From the NCBI GenBank assembly GCA_033032865.1, contig JAWHQI010000329.1, forward strand, positions 1,550,001 through 1,614,000: a stretch of 64,000 nucleotides of DNA, given 5' to 3'. This document shows positions 46,401 through 58,400 of the stretch, piece after piece (the first letter of the stretch is position 1; each line of letters starts with the position of its first letter). Under the pieces are notes generated by a model. The model had not been told where the DNA came from and made no database searches. It saw only the letters and a list, made by a program, of their open reading frames with translations. This DNA comes from Dactylorhiza incarnata. Its lineage: Eukaryota; Streptophyta; Magnoliopsida; Asparagales; Orchidaceae. A program made the translations under genes and the position numbers.

Positions 46401-49400
46401 TCTAAGTAGTTCTTTGCATCAAACATGTATGGTTTTGTACCATCAAATCTCAGAGATATTTCCAATAATCTTCCCCTATTTGATGAGAACAAAGCCAAAC
46501 AAGATTGATCAAAGAACTTCCAAAACAAGTAGTTCCAACTACAGGGTTTGCTCCCCCTATTTTCGTTAATCCTCCTAGAGAGGTCTTCAGTGATTCTTCT
46601 TCTTTGGTATCTCATGCAATATTCTTCTTCAGGTCTCAGACTGCTTGCTCAAAAGTTGAAGGAACAATCTTTTTGAAAGATCTCCGGTGTCTTCTTTTAC
46701 CAAAGATCCCACTGTGCTTCTTGGAGGACCTCTGATATCCAGTATCTGCAGTCACCAAGTTAGACTCAAGAGCATTTATGTTAGAGAGAGGACAATAACA
46801 TATATAATCTTTTCTTAGGAACATAGTGTGATTCAAGAAGAGTTTTAAGAAGTAGTTTCCAGTCCCGACTAGATCTTTTCACCATGGTTTTAACAATTAG
46901 AGGTGAACCTCACTCAGATACCACTTGAAAGGACATGCCGGGAACTAAATATTTTCCATAAGAAGAGAAATAATATTTTCATGAATCACACGGTTTCAAT
47001 TATCATAAAATCATAAGAGAAAAAGAAAAAGTGTAGAAATAATAAGAGAAGTGCATTACATCCGACGCCAAAAATTTTATTGAGGTTCCCTAAAACGTTG
47101 AGTAATCCTCTCTTCCGTCGCAGTGGGAACAAACTGCCGATCCAGGCACCGAGAGAGTCTTTTCCATCTGGAGACTCAATAACTTATCGCTAATCTTTTG
47201 AAGAGAGATTCAGCAACCGTTACTGTGTCTTTTTTTGCATTGGAAGCTCGAAACCTTTGCAGATTTTTTTGAGATATTGTAACCTCTACAAAGAGAATAA
47301 GTGGCATGAGAGGATCAGAGGAGGACACTAGAGAGCTAAAGAAGAAGAATGGGCGGGTCACAATAGCTGAGATCACAATTTATATATAGAGAAGAACGGT
47401 AGAAAAGAGTAAAGAGAAGAAGGTTCTTGTTTCACTTTGATCTACATTCACTATGTGATCGGTTAGAAATTTTGCTTATATTATAAAATAATTTCCAAAT
47501 TTTCCTTAGCAATGAATAATAAAATGTTTTTTAAATAAAATTTCCGGAATGAAAAATGAATATTTAGAAAGACATGAAATAAAAGACTGTAAAAATTAAA
47601 GTAAGAATTTGTGCCTGGGTAAGACGTGTGATCATTGCCCTAAAGAAGTTGCACCACTATTTGACAGGACTTTTGTCACGACCCGTCTAATAACAATTAT
47701 CAGAGTGCGCTACGGGCGGGTCGTGATGTCGCAGGCATGGGCAAAGAGAAACCATGTCTGCCAGGCGGGAGCTGTAATACCAAGATATCTGTAGAAAATA
47801 GTTAGATTTTGAAAAACAATATCAGTTTGATTTATTATGCGGAAGCTTGAATTAAAAGTGATGCTCATGCACTTTGATCAATTCACATGGTATAATTATG
47901 ATGTAAAAGTAGATGCTAGTAAACCGCAGAAACAAAATGACCATTTATAAAATGCTGTAATACATCCATACCATCCTAAGAGTTGTCCACGATACAAGGA
48001 AAATGGCTGACAATAACTAGTACAGGAAAGACAAATCCAAAAGTAAAAAAAACAAGATACAAAGGACCTGATGCAGCAACTACAAAAAAGTAAACCTCCA
48101 ACAGACGGGAGCTGGGCGAGGAATAGCTCAGGAAGTAGACAGCGCAGTCACGAACCCTAAGGCAAATCCAATCAGAAGGAAAAGCCTTAGAACAAGATCA
48201 ATAACAGAGATTCAAGTTAATAAAATAAACAAGTAAACTGGGAAACAAACATAGCAGTAAAGTATGTCAGAGACTAACTGAGATTCTCTAGTAAATTTTT
48301 AGCCTACTCCGGAGTTTAGCCTAGACACAAACGCATAAGCAGAAATCAATGAAAGACGTGTGTGTCGTCATTTGATGCACAAGATTCTAGCATGGGAGTA
48401 GATGCAAGGCTTAAGCTACCACTGCTCGCAAGATTCCCTTATTGGTTTCTGTTACCAATTCAAGTGTAAACTCATTTTCCGGTGTCACATCAAACGACAC
48501 ATTCCCTTTCATTGTTTGCCTATGGCGTCTAATGAGCTTACTTATCTGCAAGTAATAAATTCAAGTGGGGGCTAGTACGGTACAAGTGCGACTTAAATAA
48601 AATTTGTTTGCAAGCGAGAGAGTTTTCTCTACTTGCCTTAATGGAAAGCCGAGCTTGAAGGCGGCGGCCAAGAGACAAGGTCTAAACTCTAGCGGAACCT
48701 GTTCGGGATGCATTCAAATAAAATATTTGTTTCAATGTTACTCCTACACGCACACAAGTGTTTCTGTTGCGTAATTAATTCACGGGGGCAAGTTGAGAAA
48801 TATACCTCCCTCGGCAAAGAGGGGAGAAGCGGTTACCACAAGAGATCCGAGGGTTTTGACGGCGGTTGGATCCGGGAACCCTAATTCGGAGAGGGCCTTG
48901 AGCGATTCCACCGCTACATTCGTTGAACGGCACCGAAAACCGAATAAAACTTAGGATTAGTCGAGTAAACAACACACCCACGCGGATCCGACGTGATTAC
49001 GTCGTCCGGAGGCGAAAATCACCACAAGCATTTAGGGCAAATCTGAAAACAGAACTTTTGGCGGAGATCCTTACCGAAGAAGACCAGATTTGGGCTCAGG
49101 AATCCACGAGGAGGGGCTTCGAGCGAAACCCTAGGAGTCCCTTTGAAATCCGCCGGCCAAAACGGAGAGGAAGAGGGGCTGTCGACCCCTTTGGATGAGG
49201 AGGAGGAGCCACTGCCGGTCCTCAAGAAGGCTGCTGCCGTCGACCTAGAGAGGGGAAGAAGGAGGGGATCTTGCTGCTGCCGTCGACCTAGAGAGGGGAA
49301 GGAGTCGACGCTGGAGATCTTGCTGCTGTCGTCGACCTAGAGAGGGGAAGGAGTCGACGCTGGAGATGGAGGAGGCGCTGGGAATGGCGATCGGGAGACG

Positions 49401-52400
49401 GGAGAGCGGCAGGGAGCGGGAGCGGCTTCGCGCGGCCTTGCAGGAGACGGGAGCGGGATCGGGAAAAGGAGACGAGAGCCCTAGCAGCGGCTTGCGGTTT
49501 TGCGATATAAAACGTATCGGGAGAAACTGGACCGGGTTAAATCGGGGGGGGGGGGGAAAGGAGAGATGGGCCGCGGTTAGACAAATAGGAAGGTTAATAC
49601 TATCTTGCTTTTAATCTTATTCTCATTTAATCTCATCACAAAAGTAGGGGTTGTTACATTCTCCCCCACTTAGGACGTTTCGTCCCGAAACTTCTGAGAA
49701 TTCTCTTATGGCGAATATTAGGATGACATTCATTCCAACAAGGTTTGCAATTCAAGTCAAGAGAACTAACTGAAAAGGCACTTAAATAGAGAGGAACAAG
49801 AGCGGAGACATACCAGGATTAAGAAAAGAGATGCGGATACTTGCTACGCATGTCAGCTTCGAGCTCCCAAGTGAACTCCTCAGACTTGCCATGCATCCAA
49901 AGTACCTTCACCATAGGAATGGTTCTCTTTCGAAGCTTGCGCTCTTGATACTCCACGATCTTGGCAGGTTCGACTGGATAGGACAGATTAGCTTCAGGAA
50001 TCACTGGAACTTCCTCAATGACGCGGGTAGGATCATGAATGTACTTCCGAAGCTGGCTGACGTGGAAGACATTATGAACACTGGCCAAGGAATCAGGTAG
50101 CTCCAGACGGTAAGCAGATCCTCCAACGCTCTGAAATAACATACGGTCCCACGAATCTCGGGCTGAGCTTATGGTGGCGACCGAAACGCTTCACCCCAGG
50201 AGTAGGGGAAACCTTCAAGAAAACACGATCACCCACCGCAAACTCCAACGGACGGCGACGCTGATTATCATACTTCCTCTGCCTCTCGACGGCACGGCTA
50301 AGCTGAAGACGAGTCTTCTTGGTGGCTTCTTCCATTTCCTGAAGTAGCTCAGGACCCAACACAACCTTTTCACCAACTTCTGACCAGTAGAGAGGGGTCA
50401 TACAACGACGCCCATACAACGCCTCGAAGGGGGCCATCTTGAGGCTCTCCTGATAGCTGTTGTTGTAGGCGAATTCAACCAATGGCAAGTGCTCATCCCA
50501 AGCTCCCTTATAGTCCAGAATATAACACCGAAGCATGTCTTCAAGAATCTGATTCACCCTTTCGGTCTGGGCATCAGTAGTCAGATGGTAAGCGGTGCTC
50601 GGGTTGAGCTCAGTGCCCAGAGCTTGCTGGAATCCCTTCCAGAAGTGCGATACAAATCTCGAGTCACGATCAGAAACAATCCGCAGAGGGATCCCATGCA
50701 GTCTAACTATCTCAGAAACATAGATCCGAGCCATCTTCTCGGTGGAATGGCCTTCCCTGTACGAGATGAAGTGAGCTACTTTAGTCAAGCGGTCCACAAT
50801 AACCCAAATCGCATCATGACCTCTCGGAGTACGGGGTAGTCCAGTGATGAAATCCATAGAGATGTCTTCCCATTTCCACTCTGGGATAGGCAGAGGCTGC
50901 AAAAGACCACCCGGACGCTGACGCTGGGCTTTCACCTTCTGGCATATCAGGCACCGGGAGATGAAACGAGCAATATAATTTTTCATACCAGGCCATCACA
51001 CGATCTGCTTCAAATCATGGTACATCTTATTATTGCCGGGGTGACCAGAGGTGCGGGACTCATGAGCTTCTCGACAAATGCTATCCAGTAACTCAGGAAC
51101 ATCAGGGATGCAAAGGCGACCTCGGAATCGCAGGATATCATCAGTGATGGAGAAATCTGGGAGAGTACCAAGTTCAACCTGCCGACGGATACGCTGGTGT
51201 TCTGGATCAGATGGCTGCAAATCCTTCACCTGCTCTACCCATAACGGAACGGAAACTCCTCCGTGACCCTCAGGTGCGATGGATATGTCCATCCGGTCGA
51301 GGTCATCTATCAAGACTGCAAGAGATGCTGACATAGGGGTGCAGGCGGCAGCCGTAGCATGTCGGCTCAGCGCATCTGCCACTGAATTGGCTTTACCGGG
51401 CACATAAGTGATCTGCAAGTCATAATCTGCTACAAACTCAAGCCATCGCCTCTGCCGAAGATTGAGGTCCTTCTGAACAAAAATATACTTTAAGCTCTGG
51501 TGGTCGGTGTAAAAGTGGCACTTCACACCATAGAGATAATGACGCCAAAGCTTCAAGGCAAAAACCACCGCGGCAAACTCCAAATCGTGAGTGGGGTAAT
51601 TGCGCTCATGGATCTTCAACTGCCTCGACCCATAGGCAATAACACGGTCCTCCTGCATCAGAACACCACCCAGACCCACTCCGGAAGCGTCGGTGTACAC
51701 AGAAAAATCCAAACCCTCAGAAGGAAGAGCTAACACTGGCGCTGAACACAACCGTTGCTTTAATTCAGAGAAGGATTGCTCACACTGATCTGTCCACTCG
51801 AACCTGGCATGCTTCTGAGTCAGCTGTGTCAGAGGAGCAGCAAGAGAAGAGAAACCTTTTACGAAGCGTCGGTAGTAACCAGCCAAACCCAGGAAACTGC
51901 GGATCTCAGTAGGGGTAGAAGGCCGCTTCCAGTCCACTACCACAGAGATTTTGGCGGGGTCAACAGATAGCCCATCCCCAGAAATAACATGCCCCAGAAA
52001 AGCAACACGATCCAGCCAGAATTCACACTTTGACAATTTGGCGTAGAGCTGGTGCTGGCGAAGAGTTGAGAGGACGAGTCTGAGATGGTCTGCATGCTCT
52101 TCTCGGGTCTTGGAGTAGACCAAAATGTCGTCTATGAAAATGATGACGAACAAATCCAGGAACTCGCGAAACACCCGGTTCATCAAATCCATGAACCAAG
52201 ATGGGGCATTAGTCAGACCCATGAACATCACCAAAGATTCAAAGAGTCCATACCGAGTCCTGAAAGCGGTCTTGGGAATGTCGGACTCCTTGGTCTTCAA
52301 CTGGTAGTAGCCCGTCCTGAGATCTATCTTGGAGAATACCGTACTGCCCTTAAGTTGGTCAAAAAGATCATCCACGCGAGGGATAGAGTACTTATTCTTT

Positions 52401-55400
52401 ACTGTAACTTTGTTCAACTCTCGGTAGTCGATACAAAGCCTCAAGGAACCATCTTTCTTCTTCACGAAGAGGACGGGGGCTCCCCAAGGAGAAGTGCTGG
52501 GACGAATGTAACCAAGTTCAAGCATTTCGTTCAGCTGCAACCGAAGTTCTTCCAACTCGCGCGGGGCCATTCGTTAAGGAGCCTTAGAAATGGGGCGCGT
52601 CCCAGGTTCCACGTCAATAGAGAACTCTATCTCTCGATCTGGAGGCATCCCATGCAATTTGGCGGGGAACACGTCAGGAAATTCAGAAACCACCGGAATA
52701 GACTCGGGTGGAGGAGCAGCAACATCCGAATGAGAAGCGTAAATAAATCCAGCAGTGCATCCTTGATTGAGCAACCGAGTGGCGCGTACAGCAGAAATTA
52801 CCTTCAGATGGCCGCGGGTCTGCACGTGAACACTGTAATCCTTGCCGTCGATGCTTAGATTGATCCTCTTTGCCGCGCAATCCAGCTTCACTCGATATGC
52901 CACCAGCCAATCCATTCCCAAAATCACGTCGAACTCAGACATCTCCAGAATTATGAGATCCGCAAGGACTTACAATTCTTCGAGCAAGATTGGGCAATTG
53001 GGGATACCCCTAGTTGATAGGTGCTGATGACCCGACACAGAAATCTTAAAAGGGGCCTCCAGAGGTGAAGTGGGCCAACCATGCAGGTCCACGATATGAC
53101 GAGCAATAAACGAGTGAGATGCGCCAGAATCAAAGAGAATCTGCAACCACTTGTTTCTGACTCTAAATCTCCCTAAAACGAATATCAGTTATAACCGCCA
53201 ATTCCGGTTGTATCTGATATAAAAGCATACATAAATATTTTCAGGAACAATAAAACAACGCATACGTACCAGAGATGACGTCCGTGGAACGAGCGCCTCG
53301 CCTTGAGTAAGGACATTCAGCACAGCCTTACCCATATTCTGGGCTCCGGGGTTAGCCTGCAGTGGCTGAGTAGTGACCGGGCCTTCCCTCATAGGGCAGT
53401 CTAACTTGAGATGACCCACTTGCCCACACTTGAAACATGCCTTCTGCTTACGGCGGCAGTCCCTCTGTTGATGGCCCGACAACTTGCAGTAGGCACAAAC
53501 GGTGGAGGCAGAGGCAAGTGTCATCAGAGGCTGTGTAGGAGCGGCTGTCTTCTGCTTCTTCAGGAGAGACCGGCAGACTTGGGCGGTATGGCCCACCTTG
53601 TGGCAGTAAGCACACACCTCCATGGACCTGGAACCTTGCTCCTGAGGTGGAGCACTCCTGCGCTTGAGGTCGGATGCAGCGGCATTGCTCGTTCCGTGCT
53701 GGGCTTTCTTTCCAGTACGATCCAGCTCAATAGCTTCCGCCCGCATGGCGGCTCCCACAGTCTCTGCATAGGTTCTGGCGTCGTGTGCTACCACATGCTG
53801 GCGAATGTCATGGCGAAGTCCCTTCACGAAACGACTGATCTTCTTGGCTTCATCCGGCACGAACTCCGCAGCAAGGAGGGATAGGCGGGAGAACTCCTGC
53901 GCATACTCTGTCACTGTCCTGCCAGGTTGCTGAAGGGACAAGAATCTCTCCGCTAACTTTTCCCGCTCCACAGAAGAGAGGAAGTTCTCCATCAGAGCGT
54001 CCTTGAATTGCCCCCAAGTTAGGGTGGTAGATTCGTGGAGGCCGCGGTGCTGGAGCCACCAAGTATAGGCGTCCTCGGTCAGCTGATAGGCCGCAAGAAG
54101 GACCTTCTGGGCTTCAGGAACTATGGCATACTCGAAGTGCTTCTCCATCTGGGAGATCCATTCCGTGATCACGAAGTAGTCGCGGTTACCATTGTAGGCA
54201 GGCGGATTTAGCCTCTTGAAAGCCAGAGTGTCAGCCACCGTCAAAGGAAGAGCAGCCGGAGTGGTCACGGTCGGGGTCACTACAGCATCAGGTGCATGAG
54301 GGGTGATGGTGACAGCTACTCCAAACGTCCCTGCGCTGCCAGAACCAGAACCTGGATCAGGAGCTTGGCGATCCCCTTCCAGACGGGTGACACGCTCCAC
54401 AAGCTACTTCAAAAGTTGGACCATTTCACCTAGTGGGGCTTCCCCTGCAGAAGGTGTAGCCTTCTTGCGCTGTGGTCGCTTAGAAGCCATCTAGAAAGAA
54501 ACATAGAAGAACCGAGTGAGACAACAACTAAGTTAAGCTTGAGGGTTGAGATTACATTTCATAGCAATCTAATACTGTTGGATAAGCAATTCAAGTAGTA
54601 GTTACAACATTTTCATTGGACAACTCTAAATGACAACCATGCAGATGCAAGTGCGGCGATATGATCACATGCGGTAAGACGATGATTTGTAAAATCCATG
54701 TGTGTACATTCGTTGTCCGTTGCTCTTAGCTTAGACACTTGTGCAATGAGTTATGTTATGTATGCAACATGATTATGCCTACAATGCATTCCTAAGAATG
54801 TTTATGAATGGATACGCATGTCATGTTAAGCGCCCATATCACTTAACATGTCATGCGCATTATGATTCTAATGTTATCGCACTTGAAAATATTATATCGC
54901 CCATACAATTTAATATTTGCAAGCGGTGTAAATCCTAATGGAAATTCATATGCATATAAATGTTAAGTTTGCCCATACTCCCTTAACATTTGTACGCATA
55001 CTACTCATGCTTATGAGTGAGTGTGTACGTGTTTCAGCCTCGAACAACAAACAATGACAAAGTGAGTGAGGAAATGATGCATGCACGTATATTTACATAA
55101 TAGATTTCAAAATATATGAAAATTTTAAAATACTTTATCTTTAGATGCTAAACCTGGCTCTGATACCAACTGTCACGACCCGTCTAATAACAATTATCAG
55201 AGTGCGCTACGGGCGGGTCGTGATGCCGCAGGCATGGGCAAAGAGAAACCATGTCTGCCAGGCGGGAGCTGTAATACCAAGATATCTGTAGAAAATAGTT
55301 AGATTTTGAAAAAAATATCAGTTTGATTTATTATGCGGAAGCTTGAATTAAAAGTGATGCTCATGCACTTTGATCAATTCACATGCTATAATTATGATGT

Positions 55401-58400
55401 AAAAGTAGATGCTAGTAAACCGCAGAAACAAAATAATCATTTATAAAATGCTGTAATACATCCATACCATCCTAAGAGTTGTCCACGATACAAGGAAAAT
55501 GGCTGACAATAACTAGTACAGGAAAGACAAATCCAAAAGTAAAAGAAACAAGATACAAAGGACCTGATGCAGCAACTACAAAAAAGTAAACCTCCAACAG
55601 ACGGGAGCTGGGTGAGGAACAGCTCAGGAAGTAGACGGCGCAGTCACGAACCCTAAGGCAAATCCTATCAGAAGGAAAAGCCTCAGAACAAGATCAATAA
55701 CAGAGATTCAAGTTAATAAAATAAACAAGTAAACTGGGAAACAAGCATATCAGTAAAGTATGTCAGAGACTAACTGAGATTCTCTAGTAAATTTTTAGCC
55801 TACTCCGGAGTTTAGCTTAAACACAAACGCATAAGCAGAAATCAATGAAAGACGTGTGTGTCGTCATTTGATGCACAAGATTCTAGCATGGGAGTAGATG
55901 CAAGGCTTAAGCTACCGCTGCTCGCAAGATTCCCTTATTGGTTTCTGTTACCAATTCAAGTGTAAACTCATTTTCCGGTGTCACATCAAACGACACATTC
56001 CCTTTCATTGTTTGCCTATGGCGTCTAATGAGCTTACTTATCTGCAAGTAATAAATTCAAGCGGGGGCTAGTACGGTGCACGTGTGACTTAAATAAAACT
56101 TGTTTGCAAGCGAGAGAGTTTTCTCTACTTGCCTTAATGGAAAGCCGAGCTTGAAGGCGGCGGCCAAGAGGCAAGGTCTAAACTCTAGCGGAACCTGTTC
56201 GGGATGCATTCAAATAAAATATTTGTTTCAATGTTACTCCTACACGCACACAAGTGTTTCTGTTGCGTAATTAATTCACGGGGGCAAGTTGAGAAATATA
56301 CCTCCCTCGACAAAGAGGGGAGAAGCGGTTACCACAAGAGATCCGAGGGTTTTGACGGCGGTTGGATCCGGGAACCCTAATTCGGAGAGGGCCTTGAGCG
56401 ATTCCACTGCTACATTCGTTGAACGGCACCGAAAACCGAATAAAACTTAGGATTAGTCGAGTGAACAACACACCCACGCGGATCCGACGTGATTACGTCG
56501 TCCGGAGGCGAAAATCACCACAAGCATTTAGGGCAAATCTGAAAACAGAACTTTTGGCGGAGATCCTTACCGAATGAGACCAGATTTGGGATCAGGAATC
56601 CACGAGGAGGGGCTTCGAGCGAAACCCTAGGAGTCCCTTTGAAATCCGCCGGCCAAAACGGAGAGGAAGAGGGGCTGTCGACCCCTTTGGAGGAGGAGGA
56701 GCCACTGCCGGTCCTCAAGAAGGCTGCTGCCGTCGACCTAGAGAGGGGAAGGAGGGGATCTTGCTGCTGCCGTCGACCTAGAGAGGGGAAGGAGTCGACG
56801 CTGGAGATCTTGCTGCTGTCGTTGACCTAGAGAGGGGAAGGAGTCGACGCTGGAGATGGAGGAGGCGCTGGGAATGACGATCGGGAGACGGGAGAGCGGC
56901 AGGGAGCGGGAGCGGCTTCGCGCGGCCTTGCAGGAGACGGGAGCGGGATCGGGAAAAGGAGACGAGAGCCCTAGCAGCGGCTTGCGATTTTGCGATATAA
57001 AACGTATCGGGAGAAACTGGACCGGGTTAAATCGGGGGGGGGGGGGAAGGAGAGATGGGCTGCGGTTAGACAAATAGGAAGGTTAATACTATCTTGCTTT
57101 TAATCTTATTCCCATTTAATCTCATCACAAAAGTAGGGGTTGTTACAACTTTGAGATATATTTGGCATGCTCCTTTTTTGCCACACTATTTTTTCTTTCT
57201 TTCTTCACTCTTGATCTTCGAGTCCTTCCGGGATTTATAGCCGCTTGGACTTGAGAGCAGTTAATTCCCGACACCTTATCTTCTTCAGGTCTACACTGAG
57301 AACCAAAGAGATAGGTGTGGCAGAAATCAACTCTAACATTATTGACTTTACAACAACTCTATTTAAAGTCCTGACAAATCTTCAGCCCGGTCAAAGAATG
57401 TTGAACAATTGGTCGGTCGACGATCCGTTGAGCTCTGATCGGCGATCGGCAGTTGCATAGTCTTCCTTTAAAGAGCGTTGAGAGCCCATGCTCGATCGGC
57501 GAATGGATTTTGCTTGGTCAGTGAACAACGGTCAACGAAGATATCCAATCCCTTCTGACAAGCATGTCATTTCTTCTCGGCTCCTTTATGGCCTCCTTCA
57601 GGCTGCTTCCTTCAGTTTTAGGGTAGCTCCCACTGAATTCCTTAGAGATAGGAATGGTGCATATTTAAGTAGTTCTTTACATCAAACATGTATGGTTTTG
57701 TACCATCATATCCCAGAGATATTCTCAACATAATGTATTGAGTTTAGTACCTTGGATATCTAGTACAAAATATTCAAGGATCCAAATTAGGTCTTAGAGT
57801 TAAAGTTAAAATGAAAAAGTCCCTTAAGTTATTATTGTTCAATGAACTAATAATGTCATGATATCTAATGCTAGATTTTTTGCTTGGCTATGCGATATAG
57901 AAATTGCTCTCGTCAGCAGAGAAGTCACCAATGGATAAATTGAACTGGATATGGTCAAACTAAGTATAAAACGAGAAGTGATTTATTAGAAAGATGGTGA
58001 TAATAACATCTATTGAGGATAAGATAATATAAATGGATTTAGTGGTTTGGTTAGTTCAACAGAGTTAAGAAGATAGACTAATGAGGTGGGTACTGGGTAG
58101 ATGAAATTAATGAGGAAATGTTAAGATGGAATATGGTTGGAGTAAGATAACATGGCTAGAAATTTTAAAAGAAGATTTTTACAGAAAACATAATTAACAA
58201 TTCACACGGTATTCAACAATGCATCGAGAAGGGAATATTGGCCTAAATAGTTAGAATATGTCACCTAAATAGTTGGAATAAGGCCAGACATGATGATTTT
58301 TTTTGTTAGTTTTTACTTTTTTTTTAATACATAATGATCCGCAAATAGCGTTGGAACTTAACATCTTATTTTTAGCAATGCACATCATGATACCAGACAT

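Larger units (their letters stand above)
47674..57147 (-). mobile_element. Full-length Tekay/Del-type chromovirus, duplication ACTTT
   Basis: A 9,474-bp minus-strand element with LTRs 47674-49658 and 55171-57147, target duplication ACTTT at 47669-47673 and 57148-57152, an initiator-Met primer site, gag with three zinc knuckles, pol and a C-terminal chromodomain-type tail. Coding frames carry nonsense codons and a frameshift, so it is inactive. About 14 LTR differences in the first ~600 bases by eye (roughly 2%) make it older than the pol-less chromovirus but younger than the LTR it split. Confidence 0.93.
46926..57730 (-). repeat. Right (5') LTR of the small-interior element, split by the Tekay-type element
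   Basis: LTR sequence lies at 46926-47673 and 57148-57730. The split is the 47674-57147 element with duplication ACTTT. The minus-strand start is TGTTGAGAATATCTC at 57730, next to TAATG; the inner end is at 46926 (TGAAAGGACATGCC on plus). The left copy is too short to test a target duplication. Confidence 0.75.

Noticed and set aside
48923..49614. Plus-strand ORFs in the Tekay-type LTR (also 56639-57077)
   Set aside because: They occur in both LTRs, differ by frame-shifting indels between them and match no protein.
54753..54938. 61-codon plus-strand ORF with Cys and His residues
   Set aside because: It lies in the untranslated leader of the minus-strand Tekay-type element and shows no zinc-finger spacing.
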